Numbered from the stretch's first letter, positions 10,565 through 21,495 are shown. The stretch is DNA of 64,000 bases from Antedon mediterranea (GCF_964355755.1 NC_092674.1:14763001-14827000); one strand, 5' to 3'. The notes: generated by a model not told the origin, from the sequence alone. Translations and numbers: made by a program.

Positions 10565-12625
10565 CTATATCATTTGCCACTGCCATGGTATATGACCCTC
10601 TGAGTTGAAGTAATTGCAGAATCTGTCTCCGACATCTTTGATATCGTTGCTGTAAAAGTTGCTACCCTGTGGAGCCAAAGGTATCATTTCTCCTGCTTTA
10701 GGCTCCTGTCGCCATTGCCCTTCATGCACCTCATGCGTTATCCTGTCCTCCACATCTGTATAGCCATATGGTGTATAAACGTTTCTATTAGCACTTTGAC
10801 CCCTCAGGAGGTTGTGAAGCGCACAGGCTGCCAGCACAATCTTCTCAACAGATTCTGGTTGTAGATTAACTGGCTTGAGAAAGATTCTGAAACGATTACA
10901 CAGAATTCCAAAAGCATTCTCCTCAATTCTTCGTGCCCTGCTCAAGCGATAATTGAATATCCGCTTTTCTTCAGTAAGGGCCTCTTGAGCTGTAGGGTTT
11001 CATCAGGTACTTCTTTAATGGGAATGCTTCTGCAACCACAACATATGGCATAGATATACCATCTTCAAAGAGAGGTCTGGCTTCAGGGATATTCAGCAGA
11101 TTTTTATCTAAAGCATGTGAAAACGTTTAATTTTTGTACACACCCCATCAGAAACTCTTCCATTGCACCCAACATCAATATAAGAAAACTTATAATCTGC
11201 ATCTACCAATGCAAGTAAAACAATGCTGAAGCTGTTCTTGTAGTTGAAATAGTAAGAACCACTATTATTCGGCGCAGATACTACAACATGCTTGCCATCC
11301 AAAGCCCCAATGCAATTATCAAAATTCCAGCGCGTCACAAACTCATGACTTATCTTTTGCCACTCATCTTCTGTATTTGGGACCTGCAAGATTAACGAAG
11401 TAAAACTTTATAGCCATATTTTAACTCATATAATAATATCTATTTTTTAGACACCACTTGAAGATGCTGATTGTATGCTTGAGGACATGGAGGAAGAATC
11501 AGCAACAGAAGATAAAGAAAATATTGATATTGCAGAAATATCATTCTCTACAAAGCGACCCTTAAAAAATCAAAATTAAACAAAAAAAGTGAGGTTGATG
11601 AGCAGAAGCTTCTGGAAAAGGCCATCACTTGCTTGGATATGGCTACAAACAAACCGGCTGCAAAAGATGATCCAGATATAAATTATGCAAATTACATTGT
11701 AGATGAACTGAAAGCGATCCAAAACTAAAATTAATCACCAAACACAAAATAAATTGCCTTTTGTTTGAAGCTCAAAATGATTCACTTACTATGGACATTT
11801 TGTAAATAAGTTTTTAATTAATCAATCAATATATATCTCACCTTAAGATACTTGTCTGCTAAAACGTCATAAATTTTACCAATCGTCTGGGCAGGAATTC
11901 TGTATGAATCTCCCATAAGAAAAACAGTTTTACAACCTTTATTAAAGTTTCAATCCAGTACCAATGTGGGCAAAATTTGAGTAATTTTCATGCTTGAGAA
12001 AATAAATATTTCCACTGTACAAATTTAATCTTTAATATACTTTAAAACATAATAAATATAATATAAAATTAACTAAAATCTAAAAAAATGTCAGATTATA
12101 ATGATCCCTGGTGATTATCGACTGGTAATATAATATATTGTAGTTAAGTAGTAAATGTAATATTAATATCATACTCAATTGATTAATAAATATTGAGTGC
12201 AATGTTGGCATTGATTGTATTGACTTTTACTAGTCTGTATAGGCCTAGAACTCAAGTAGTAGTACTTACTAGGCCTAGTAATCAATTAGTTAATTTATAT
12301 AAAGTGATTCAACAACAAAAATAACTAACCGGTTGCCAAGAATCTTAGAGTAACATTTGATCTTTCCTTATGATGAATTGCCTCTCTCATCGTAGTGTTT
12401 TGCTTGCTTATCAATGGAGCCACTAAATTTGCAAGCTCATCAAAGGTGGCCTTATCCATGCGCAGGAAGTTTTTAAAATCGTTTTGATTTTCTAAACACA
12501 ATTCTTTAACTAAAGTATGGTAAGCGCCTAAATGTTGCCTCCTGGCAATCCATGTCCGCACCCATACGTTGCGTTTCCGCCGTCTTTGTTTTCTTTGTTT
12601 TCGTAAAATTAAAGAAATTATGAGG
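10565..12625 (-). pseudogene. PIF/Harbinger DDE transposase (four exons, frameshifted)
   Basis: Reading the minus strand: exon 1 (about 12625-12330) gives VWVRTWIARRQHLGAYHTL and ends RFLATG. Exon 2 (about 11925-11842) gives GDSYRIPAQTIGKIYDVLAD. Exon 3 (about 11385-11130) gives WNFDNCIGALDGKHVV, with the first catalytic Asp in the DGKH box, then LLALVDADYKFSYIDVG with the second. The following block reads RPLFEDGISMPYVVVAEAFP. The last (10945-10565) gives SRARRIEENAFGIL with the catalytic Glu and CALHNLLR. This is the standard DDE_Tnp_4 order (about 350-400 residues). Frame breaks occur near 11145 and 10970. The enzyme would cut and join the TIRs in the nucleus. Its third intron contains the opposing MADF exon. 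Confidence 0.85.
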
Positions 12626-12649
12626 CCACTGTCACAAGTGATTTAATTT

Positions 12650-13040
12650 TTGTTCCATTGTACCGTATGAGGGGGGTCATTCATGCGTAGCGGCCTCTTA
12701 TTGGATGATGGGTTGGTATATAAAGTGTGTGCGGGAATGGGGCGAAGTGGAAACAAGGAGTTGGGAGTAAGCTGAGTGTGGCATTTCTTGATTGGGTGTG
12801 GCAAACTACTATTGTTGTATTGATAAGTTGCCAAGCGGAGAAAATAAAGAAAACCACAAAGTAAGAGATATAGATATTTGATGCACACTTCAGCGATATT
12901 GTAGTCGTGTAATAAATAACTCCTTAATTTCTAATCTGAGGTCTCTTTTTACGACTGTTAATTGAGTGGTAGGCTACATTGAAGAACGGATTGACTAATT
13001 GAATTTATAACTAAAGGAATCTGGCAACCAGAACACTTGT
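12650..13040 (+). promoter_or_regulatory. LTR-like promoter and leader (putative)
   Basis: A TATATAAAG box at 12717-12725 follows a GC-richer stretch, and AATAAAG occurs at 12845-12851. At 13021 the sequence CTGGCAACCAGAAC resembles a retrovirus-like primer-binding site downstream of a U5. This could be one LTR plus leader of a retrotransposon inserted into the Harbinger element, or a divergent promoter. No second LTR is visible, so the identification is weak. Confidence 0.3.
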
Positions 13041-13221
13041 GAGTACAGAATAGTAACGATATTGGAATTGAACGAGACGGAAAGGAAAAACTTACTACTA
13101 GTACGACACACCATTGTTAAAGAAAGACGTTAAAGAAATAATGATTGGAATGTTATATACAACGGCTACTGGTGTGTGAAATAGCCACCTGATTGGAACT
13201 TACATGGCATTATCAACGTGT

Positions 13222-13530
13222 AAACTTATTGTAATTATATATATATGGAATAGATAGATGAATTATGAAATAACAAATATTATATGTGTGGAAAAGAATA
13301 GAATAGTATATGAATTTAAGAAATATTGTGAAACAACTTATTGTAATTATATATATGGAATAGATAGATGAATTATGAAATAACGAATATTATTATGTGT
13401 GGAAAAGAATAGAATAATGTACGAACTTAAGAAATAGTGTGAAACAAAGTTTTGTTATTATAAATATGGAATAGATACTGAATTATGAATTAACGAGTAT
13501 TATATAATTATGTGAAAAAGAAACGAACAT
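13222..13530. repeat. About 112-bp tandem repeat, 2.7 copies
   Basis: Units begin CTTATTGTAATTATATATA (13225, 13337, and a diverged third near 13449). Each contains GGAATAGATAGATGAATTATG and GTGGAAAAGAATAGAAT or close variants. The rest of 13040-14100 is A/T-rich without coding potential. Confidence 0.8.
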
Positions 13531-14359
13531 AAATAAGACAAATTGATAAAATTAGTGGCTAAAATATATTAGAAGATGAATGATTTATAATCGAAGGATA
13601 TAAGACGAGCTAGAGAAAGTGTTGTATTAATTGGATCATAGAGAATGGGGATAGTAATTTAAGAGGGTAATTCGAGATTTATATGATGAAATTAATTGAA
13701 TAATATTGTAAAGTGTAACGATGATGCAAGTATACGTATAGCGGAATTAGGGTAGAGTGTATTTGGATTAGAAGTAATTATTTATTTATTGTTGTATTCA
13801 TTTATTTGTTTATTGTATTTAATTGGGTTTTGAGTATTAGGAAAGGGGTAAAGGCCATCTCTAGAGATAATTGAGGGAGTAAAAGGAACTTGTAAGATAT
13901 TTATTTATGTGTTTATTGTTAACGGGTATTTATTTATTAGATGTTATTGAATGGTTAAATGTGAAACTTCATATGAATGCTCGTTTCAGCCTGAGGTATA
14001 AATGTTTAAAAGAAAAGGGAAAAAAAATAATTAAAATAACGATAGAAGCTCTTGAAGTAATTTGTAATTGTTTTCTGTATAACTAAATTGGCAAGGTTTC
14101 GTGACAGCCACAAGCAGCCAGATGTTGATGTGTGTGTATGTGACAATGTATGATGACAGACAAATGTAGGTGTTTAATGCTGCTTTAAGACATCAAGATC
14201 ACAACATGGTGTTGAGACTAAGTGGCGTACCAAATCAAGATTTGGTTACTGTCAAGGCCCGGTATCACTGAAAAAAAAATTGTTTTGTACGTTATGTCAA
14301 TCAAAGAAGTAATATCTCGCATACTATAACACCAAATGAAGAGAATGTTCATGAGAAAG

Positions 14360-15260
14360 CAGTGATCATGTTGATAGATGAATTTCGACATCAAATTGAA
14401 GACAAACAAGTGTTTCTTTTATCGAATCTACGAGACCGTTTACATCAGCTTCTACGTTTAAGTGGTTACACAAATCCAGATGCTTATACTTCACAAAAAC
14501 TTAAACGTCAGGAGAAGTATTACAGAAAGCTACAAAACTTATGAAACGTCTAAATGACAGTAGGCCTACTAATGCCAATTCATCACCTGAAAACCATCCA
14601 TTTGAACACAGCGAAAGACGTTTTGTACATGAAGCTGTAGGTATTCTTCGAAAAAGAATTTCACGAATGAAGCGTGCAGATGACAATACATACTTTTTAG
14701 TTCAAGAAATGTCACTGAAAAAGATGAAAGAGTATGTAGACCCATTGTTACATTTGATCAGTATCTTGATAGCAGCATTAAGAACCAGACACGTGGAAAG
14801 AGAGGTAACAACTTTGGAGCTGCATACCATATTAAGTTAGACATTGCAATTCCAAACTGGAAGCGCTTTCTTAGCAACAGCAAGAACAAGGCAAGTTTAG
14901 CATTCATGTACACAAATTATATGGCTGACAATGCACCTGCCATACTTGGTAACCAGTTGATGTATGTAAGTGGTGGAGATGAACAAAATGCCATCAGAAT
15001 TTCATCTAGAATTCCAACTGTGTCTAACGAACAAATCCTCAAATCAAACCATGAAGAGACTGATACCAGGATGATATTTCATGCCGTTACTGCTGCTAAC
15101 AGAGGAGCAGACAGCATCATTGTATGTAGTCCAGACACTGATGTGCTTGTGTTGTTAGTACACCATCGACCAGCAATTCATGCCTCAAAGATATACCTAC
15201 TTACTGGTAGAGTCGGGAAAAACTCAAAGTCAACAAGATATATTCCAGTACATGAAATAT
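14360..15260 (+). pseudogene. C-terminal half of the multi-copy PDTDVLVL family
   Basis: Open frames join into one protein with about two frame corrections. They show VIMLIDEFRHQIEDKQ, then FDQYLDSSIKNQTRGKRG and IPNWKRFLSNSKNKASLAF, then NHEETDTRMIFHAVTAANRG and CSPDTDVLVLLV. The H-E-E-[AT]-D-T-R box followed about 30 residues later by S-P-D-T-D-V is the hallmark of a family of several hundred residues present in many copies in cnidarian and echinoderm genomes. The acidic residues suggest a metal site, possibly a nuclease fold, but no activity is known to me. The minus-strand block at 2.9-3.7 kb is the N-terminal part of another copy. This copy ends abruptly at an A/T-rich stretch, so it is truncated. 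Confidence 0.55.
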
Positions 15261-15480
15261 ACAACAAACTGAACACAATCCATAACCATAACCATAACTT
15301 ATATAAAATAAAGATGAGAGTTACTAAAGACAACACAACTAATGTTTTAAAAAAAAGCTATACTCCGTACTAAGTGTACTGTACCTACTGATCTTTCATT
15401 AAAAAAAAAATGTTTTAGTGATGAATTATATAACTTATTGAGGACTACATGTATTTACAAATAGGAAAATATAGTATATA

Positions 15481-15600
15481 GTTTAGAATTAATGTTCATT
15501 GCCTGATGTGTTTATATATAGCAGGCGGTCCGAGTTCGAGTCTCGGTTGGGGCGACTTTTTCTCATTCTCACAGATTTCCTCATCTTTATCGTTTCAAAT
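15481..15600 (+). repeat. tRNA-derived repeat: arm plus tRNA 3' half, copy 1
   Basis: An arm GTTTAGAATTAATGTTC... (15481-15520) is joined to the 3' half of a tRNA-like sequence (15521-15555), including the B box GAGTTCGAGTC and 3' acceptor strand TTGGGGC. The tail CATTCTCACAGATTTCC is shared with the copy at 15901-15946. Confidence 0.7.
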
Positions 15601-15625
15601 TAATTAATAAAATTTCAGTATATCA

Positions 15626-15715
15626 CCGGGCGGTTTAGAATTAATGTTCTTTGCCTGCTGTGTTTATATATATATAAACACAGCAGGCAAAGAACATTAA
15701 TTCTAAACTGCCCGG
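15626..15715. repeat. 90-bp near-perfect palindrome
   Basis: Two 45-nt arms meet at TATATA|TATATA with one mismatch (GCGG versus CAGT context). The arms are the same sequence as 15481-15520, so this is a head-to-head duplication of a repeat arm. Confidence 0.95.
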
Positions 15716-15762
15716 ACCGCCTGCTTGATATGCAGATGTCCTAACCATTAGACCACTGGGGC
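15712..15762 (-). repeat. tRNA-like 5' half, inverted copy
   Basis: On the minus strand the sequence starts GCCCCAGTGGTCTAATGG with a good A box and continues through an anticodon arm CTGC-ATATCAA-GCAG to GGTCCG, where it meets the palindrome. The anticodon by position is ATC. It has the 5' acceptor strand that pairs with TTGGGGC of the plus copies but lacks its own 3' half. Confidence 0.7.
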
Positions 15763-15837
15763 TTTCATGGTATTGTTCGAACTCGATTGGATAGCGACTC
15801 CTTAACATACTCTCGGCGTGGTACGGCGGAACTGCAC

Positions 15838-15946
15838 TGGTCTAATGGTTAGGACATCTGCATATCAAGCAGGCGGTCCGAGTTCGAGTCTCGGTTGGGG
15901 CAACTTTTTCTCATTCTCACAGATTTCCTCATCTTTATCGTTTCAA
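15838..15946 (+). repeat. tRNA-derived repeat, copy 2
   Basis: This has the D arm, anticodon arm and T arm of the same tRNA-like sequence (TGGTCTAATGGTTAGG...GGTCCGAGTTCGAGTC, ending GGGGCA). The 5' acceptor strand is replaced (CGGAACTGCAC), so it is not a functional tRNA gene. The same pyrimidine-rich tail as copy 1 follows. Confidence 0.7.
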
Positions 15947-16241
15947 TATATAAACACATGATTATCTCCCAACAAGAAGAAATATACCTAAAACTATCAC
16001 TTCCATATATGATCCATTTGGGTTTGTAGCACCTGTGTTGTAGTAAAAAATTATTATCCAGAGAGAATCTCGACTGGGATGATCCATTGAGTGATGATTT
16101 AACTTAGAGATGGAGAAATTGGTGTTCAGATGTCATTCATTTAAGTCAACGTAGGCTACAATGAACAAGTAAGGTTGTTGATACTTTGATCAAATTGCAT
16201 ATAAACTACACTACAAACTTGGTATACCATCTTACAATTTT

Positions 16242-16589
16242 TTGCTGATTAATTGGAGGACAAAATGTCATCAACTAGACCGAGAAGTAAGAACGTCAAA
16301 AGTAAGCGATAATAATCTGCCTACTAATAACCCAGAGCCCAGTGACCTCGAAAATACCCACTCGTGCAAGTCAGCTTCGCCGTTAAAAGGGACCGAGCTT
16401 GAAGGGCCTATCCAACAATTACTGGCTGATGACGTGATGCAACAAAAAGATGAAATGAGGCACATGTCCACAGATTTACAACTATTACTGTCCCATAAAG
16501 TGCCCATCAGATTGCCAGTAGGCGACATGTTGTCCCTCAAAACAAACCTTGGCTTAACCGAGAACTTAAACAGTCAAGTTAAAAACTGA
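16242..16589 (+). CDS. Unrecognised ORF, about 115 codons
   Basis: Open from a leucine codon near 16242, with an in-frame ATG near 16265 in another frame. It encodes a hydrophilic protein with KASPLKGTELEGPIQQLL-like content and ending NLGLTENLNSQVKN. Composition is protein-like and more GC-rich than its surroundings. It lies about 1.2 kb upstream of the exons at 17.47-18.65 kb and could be an exon of that gene. I recognise no domain. Confidence 0.25.
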   Translation: MLINWRTKCHQLDREVRTSKVSDNNLPTNNPEPSDLENTHSCKSASPLKGTELEGPIQQLLADDVMQQKDEMRHMSTDLQLLLSHKVPIRLPVGDMLSLKTNLGLTENLNSQVKN

Positions 16590-17469
16590 TAAAATAAACA
16601 TATTTTATGTGTAATGTTATTTAACATCAGCATTATTTGAGGATTTCGACTTACCAATTTCTTACAAGAATAATGAAAAGCGAAAACAGAATGTTAATTT
16701 GTATATAAAAATATTTGTTGATGGATTCAATTCAAATGTACTACAAATGGAGAGAGGCATTATATACCAATAGATAAAAGTTTTGGTCCCTCTCCATCTT
16801 TTTTTTTTCTTCTTTGTAATGTATTATACCATATGAACAATTGTCTGAAATAAAAGTTGAAATGAATAAACATTCAAAACCAATGCATTTAGTTTTGAGT
16901 ATTCTTAAGATTATAAAGATTGTGTTTGTTTCATTTCTAGATGGCTCCACAAATATGGTGTGAGTTCAGAGTGGGAACACACAATGAGAGTACAAGTGGA
17001 CATCATTCAAAACAATATCCTAGCTGAAATCTTGCCATTAGTAACAACAGATAAGGCAACTGGCAACAAAGTAAAAATCACCTAAATGAATTTGACAAGT
17101 ACTATTAAAGGTACAGGTATTATAAAACAAATGAAAAAAAATGTAACAAAATACTACAATTATATACTGTAATATTATTTTCCAGGTTGAACATGTTAAC
17201 ATGGCATGGAAAATTGATTCCCGATAATGAAATGTGGCCCACCCAAATTCCTTCCAAAACACAATAATTATTAGTGTAGCTTGATAAACCTAAATACAGG
17301 CCTCACGATGATGATTCCGCAGATATCTCAGCTATCTGAAATGAAGTGGAGGTAATTAATACATTTTAATTTTTTTTTTATTAACAATTGTTGTGACCCA
17401 TAATTGTGAGTTACTTTTAAATTAATTAAGCATATCAAAATTCCCCTATTATAATATATTTTGATCTAG

Positions 17470-18656
17470 AGGAAAACAGATAAAGCTATTTGCCTTTGGT
17501 GATTATGAGTATTTGTGTTGGATGTATGGCATAACAGGAGCATCAGGTAAGCCTAAATTTGCAATAGGTCTGGCCTTCATATAAGCTTAGGCTTATATCT
17601 TAAACATTTTAAAAGCTTTAAAGCTATGTTCCAGGGCCTTGATTTTCACATGGCGATTGGCTTATCTGATAAAAAAGATATTACAACACCCTTGAAAAAG
17701 AACTTCACTGAAGTTATTCGGAGTTGGAGGCTGGTTAGACACAATGAAGAGATTTCTGAAGAACTACAACATTCAGTAGATTCATTATAGGATTATCTTT
17801 CGGCATTTTTTATGTTAAATGAAAACACCAATAACCTCTCTGATTTGATAGAAGAAATTCTAGCAAAGAAGAATGAGATACAAGTTCAAGAAAGTAGATA
17901 AATTAATTTAGTTATCTTAACATACTAAAATGGTGGTGTTTGATAAATTATGTATGAAAATGTAATGTAATGTTTCAATTTTTTTTTGTCTTGAAAGAGA
18001 TAAAATGCAATCCTGGACAGGGCTCACTTTGCAGAATCCTGGATAAAACATTATATTATAAATTTAATTTATGCCAATGATGGGCAGTCGTGTGCATATT
18101 GTGTTGTGAATGTATAGGTAATAAATCTTTAACTTTATTTTACATGAATTATTCTATACCCTTTCAATTGTTTTATTACAGCAAAAACTTGCTCGTGACC
18201 TTTCGAAGGACATCAAGCTCAAAGCTGGACAGGGCCCACTATGTGGAAGTTTGAATGACACATTGAAGAAATTTAATGTATACTGTCAAGCATACCATGG
18301 TCAATCAATTGTTGGCAATCATTTGCATAAGTGTTGCAAGGTAAACAAATCTTTAACCTCTTTTTCCCTATTACTGTACTGTATATATTAAAATGATATA
18401 ATGTTGCCTTCCAGTACTAAAAGTACTTTCCAATAATTTTTAAATGAAAACATCGATAATCTCAACACCCAAAGATGCATCTTTTGAAGGCTCATGTGGT
18501 GGAGTGGATCAGAAGATGGGGTTTGGTATAGGCTTTCATGGAGAGAGCAAGGGGGCGAGGCAATGCATGCACAGCTCAATAGCATCAAGAAAGACGTCAG
18601 GGGAATACAAACAGAACTTGGAAAAGAAAAACCACCAAAATACAAGAGAAGCCTAA
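17470..18656 (+). pseudogene. Transposon-like multi-copy gene (GDYEYLC / QAYHG / GEQGGE family), remnant exons
   Basis: An exon at 17470-17546 (acceptor ATCTAG, donor GTAAGC) reads KLFAFGDYEYLCWMYGITGA. An exon at 18182-18340 (acceptor TTACAG, donor GTAAAC) has 53 uninterrupted codons including LKAGQGPLCGSLNDTL, FNVYCQAYHG and VGNHLHK. A last block (18430-18656) gives HVVEWIRRWG, then GEQGGEAMHAQLNSIKKD after frame corrections. This series of boxes (GDYEFL..YG.SGAS, QAYHG..F.GNH.HK, GEQGGE.IHA) is familiar from transposon-like genes in hydra, anemones and sea urchins. Material at 17620-17790 may be a middle exon. Stops in the last exon and missing parts make this a decayed copy. No known biochemical role. 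Confidence 0.5.
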
Positions 18657-18765
18657 CCAGTAGTTATTATAAATATAATAATTATAAATAATAGTGAAAA
18701 TGTAAAAAAAATGATAAAAATGTAATGTAACCGAGGATATGATGTGACCCATGAGATTAAAAAAA

Positions 18766-20480
18766 AGCAATTTGGATCGCTAAGAAGCAAGCAGTAAACA
18801 CACAGGAGTATTAAAAAAACATTTTGGAACGATGAGAAGCAAGCAGTAAACTAGTCTGGGCTTCAGACGGAGTTTTTTCTTAAAGCCCCATTCCCTACGT
18901 TTTTTAGATCTAATTTAAGATCACAAACTATATTTAATGTAAAAATAATACTATATGGTCCTATTGCGATAACTTTTTTCGTCTTTAAATGGTTAAAAAT
19001 GTGAAAAATAAGTCGATTCTAATAATTATAGCGGCCCGCTATAAATCCCAAAATGCATTGCGCGCGGATTGATATTTTTGTTTTTCACCTGTAATTCGCC
19101 CACTTTTCGATCGATCGTGAGGCCAAAACAAATGAAAGACTCCTAACTTTTCAGCGAAAATACCGGGTTTTCCCCAATTTGTATCAACGGAGTCTGGCAA
19201 AAATAGAAAGACAATTAATGCAGCAACTATACAACGTCAGGCTAGGTATATAGCTCGCGTACGATGTTCGTACGTTACCGATGTTTACCAGCTAGGCCTA
19301 CAAAACTAAGCCTAGCTAGGCTAGGCCTAAGACCGTCCACGAGAGGTCGATCGCCGCGAGCTACTTAGGTAGTGCATTGTTTCTCACTTTTTATCATAAT
19401 TTACCATAAAACGTACATTTAAGACAAGAAATGACATGGTTTAATGTTTTTAAAGTGATATATATGTATTATTTTCCAAAAAACGTCCAAAATTGCAGGG
19501 AAGGGGTCTTTAATATTAGTAAAAATTTTAATATTTTTGCACATATGGCGTTTCATACGTGTATTACTTGAGTTTGGATACTCCGTCTGGGGAAACACGC
19601 AAAAGTCACGTGGTTTGACACCAAGAATTCTTGGTGCATAGATTATCCGGTTGACTAGTTTCAGCTGCATGCGATTGGCTACTCACTCGTGCACTGTTTT
19701 AATATTCATGTTTCAGAATTTCAAAGACTCAACAACTAAGAAGGTACGCATGCGCTATGTTACGTTTAGAAAATGTGTACTTGGGTACATTAATGAAAGT
19801 TTCTGAAGGCTAGAAATGATTTTATACAGTATGCCTAGTAGTAGTCTGGTAAACATTTGATGGGATTTTTCCCAAGAAAACTCGTCTTGCTTCTCCGCAA
19901 ATCAAACATTGAATGGATCATTTAATATTACGCGGAGATAATTTGATTTAATTCCCACCCAGACCCTGTCCTGTTCTGTGTAGTGGTGTAGCCCTGTCTG
20001 TTGTGTGTGAATCCTGTTGTGTGCCGGTGGTGGTATGTAGGCCTACCTTATTGGCGTTTTATTTGGCAGGTCATACGTGCGAGTTGAGTAGGACCTACGA
20101 AGGAGGTCTAGGCTAAGGACTAAACAATTAATAAACAAAACAACTTGGCAACACGATTTCATATTTCAACAGTCTCGATCGTACATTCAGCACTGTACGT
20201 ACTCGATCTTTTTCATTTTGAAACAAAACGATCATTGGTTGATTCGAAATCCATATTTACATACCGCCCGCCCCATATAGCCAAATACGGTATGATAACC
20301 TACGTCATTCTTATCGGATGTTTGCGGTCTGCAAATCGATTTCTATACGTGTTTCACAAGTCTGTATTTTCAGACAAAAATCGCAGTCGAAATAAAAACA
20401 AATAAATAAAAATAAAAATCAATACAGACTTGGGGCAAGTCTAGCAGTAAACACACAGGAGTATTAAAAGCAATTTGGAA
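18766..20480. repeat. 49-bp repeat units interrupted by a nested insertion
   Basis: Units with GCAGTAAACACACAGGAGTA and GCAATTTGGA lie at 18766-18855. The same unit resumes at 20440-20480. Between them is about 1.58 kb of inserted DNA whose edges are CTAGTCTGGGCTTCAGAC and, inverted, CTAGACTTGCCCCAAG. This suggests an element inserted in a tandem array; the inverted ends are imperfect. Confidence 0.5.
18880..19513. mobile_element. MITE with about 25-bp TIRs and TA target
   Basis: The left end TTAAAGCCCCATTCCCTACG and the right end, inverted, TTAAAGACCCCTTCCCTGCA match at about 20 of 25 positions. TA is present at both edges, as for Tc1/mariner-type elements. It has no coding capacity. The right-hand 85 bp recurs at 48325-48392. 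The element lies inside the larger insertion at 18.86-20.44 kb. Confidence 0.65.
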
Positions 20481-21180
20481 CCATGCTGGAAATTACCTCA
20501 CAACAAAATATAATAATTATAAGAAAACGAGATGGTACGCAACCGAAGCGAGCGTACCATCAAGGTCGTGCCCACAGATGGTTCTCAAATACATAATAAT
20601 TACATACCGACAAAAATTAAATTGCAAATATCATTTCAAATATTACTTACCTCATAGAAGCATTATTTACATCTTAGCTGAGCCATCAATGGGGTATTGT
20701 TTTATATTAGGAAATGTCATATTGTCTCCCAAACATGGCCAATCCTCCACGTTGAGGAGAGGGGGTGGAGGGTGGACAGACTCCCCTCACCTTTCCCGTA
20801 TGATCTCCCATCCCTATACCCCTCCCCGCTGGCACCACCAATGTTGTAACAGTATAATATAATATTAATAATAACAGTATAAATGTAAATGAACTGATTT
20901 ATTTATGCATTAAGCATAGGACTGCGTTTTATATATTAGATACTTAAGCATTTGTTTTGTGGGCATTTTCTAATTAAAATCACTTAAAATAATGTGTATA
21001 TAGTAGTTCAGATCTTCAAAACTGTACAGAAATATTTAAAGCATTGTAAAAACTGTTATAAAGTGGTAATTAGATCTATCATTTATGTTTTTTTGACCGT
21101 TTTTAGGCATTTTCGCCATTGGCGGCCATTTTGTTGAAAAAAACCTATTTCCCTTACTTGGATCTTTCTAGACTTTTAAT
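20481..21180. other. Gene-free stretch
   Basis: A/T-rich with a short GC-rich patch (20755-20830). No splice-consistent exon, TIR or tandem repeat seen. The open frame at 20578-20862 has no protein-like pattern. Confidence 0.5.
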
Positions 21181-21189
21181 ATGTTCATC

Positions 21190-21376
21190 GTCTGATACTG
21201 ATAGTGAAAGTGTTGGTGTTTTTATATGCCAATCGACATAAAGACATCTGAAAACATCAACACTTCCAAAACACGACTAAACACCCATTTTTACACAGAG
21301 GCATTTCCTGCTTAACTTTGAACATTATTATGGATACTGGCACTATATAAATCTGATTGATTGATTGATTGATTCT
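21190..21376 (+). mobile_element. LINE 3' end with (GATT)n tail
   Basis: The plus strand reads a short C-terminal motif (LNTHFYTEAF, similar to the K-T-H-L-F..A-F ending of CR1/L2-like ORF2 proteins), then TGGCACTATATAAATCTGA and (TTGA)n at 21354-21375. It is a severely truncated insertion. Confidence 0.6.
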
Positions 21377-21495
21377 GAATTATTGAATTTCAAGTTAATG
21401 TTGTCTAATGATAATACTGTACTATTTTTTTGTATTCACTCAGTGAGGTTTAGTATTTGCAAAACCTACCGATTAGTACCGATTGTTTGTTTCAG

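Larger units (their letters stand above)
9242..11728 (+). pseudogene. MADF (Myb/SANT-like) protein of the Harbinger element
   Basis: The first exon (9242-9393) encodes MVEHEDFIDTDNLIDLFEEN, PCLWDVKS, then after a lost base YHNKTLKTATYSKIAERLES. This is the MADF trihelix signature (LWD... then an aromatic and IA..L). It ends at a GTATGT donor. The last exon (11452-11728, acceptor TTTTTTTAG) encodes an acidic stretch, then KKSEVDEQKLLEKAITCLD and YANYIVDELKAIQ before a stop; an A-run near 11567 has lost one base. In Harbinger elements this protein binds the TIRs and brings in the transposase. The last exon lies inside an intron of the opposing transposase gene. The long first intron holds the AGGCCTA-rich block and the GACGCAC repeat. 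Confidence 0.65.
9011..14185. mobile_element. PIF/Harbinger DNA transposon with TAA target duplication
   Basis: The left end (9011) begins AGGCAGGCATACACAG and contains ACATTTGTCTGTCAT. The right end, read inverted from 14185, begins AAGCAGCATTAAACACC and contains the identical 15-mer. Both ends are flanked by TAA (9008-9010 and 14186-14188), the 3-bp target typical of PIF/Harbinger. Inside are the two expected genes: a DDE transposase on the minus strand and a MADF-domain protein on the plus strand. Both carry frameshifts, so the copy is inactive. The TIRs have diverged outside the shared core. A second insertion probably lies in the 12.65-14.1 kb part. Confidence 0.75.

Noticed and set aside
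12643-12888. 81-codon ORF on the minus strand
   Set aside because: No protein-like pattern; it overlaps the LTR-like promoter region.
15520-15905. Functional tRNA genes
   Set aside because: None of the three copies has both acceptor strands; all look like repeat-derived halves.
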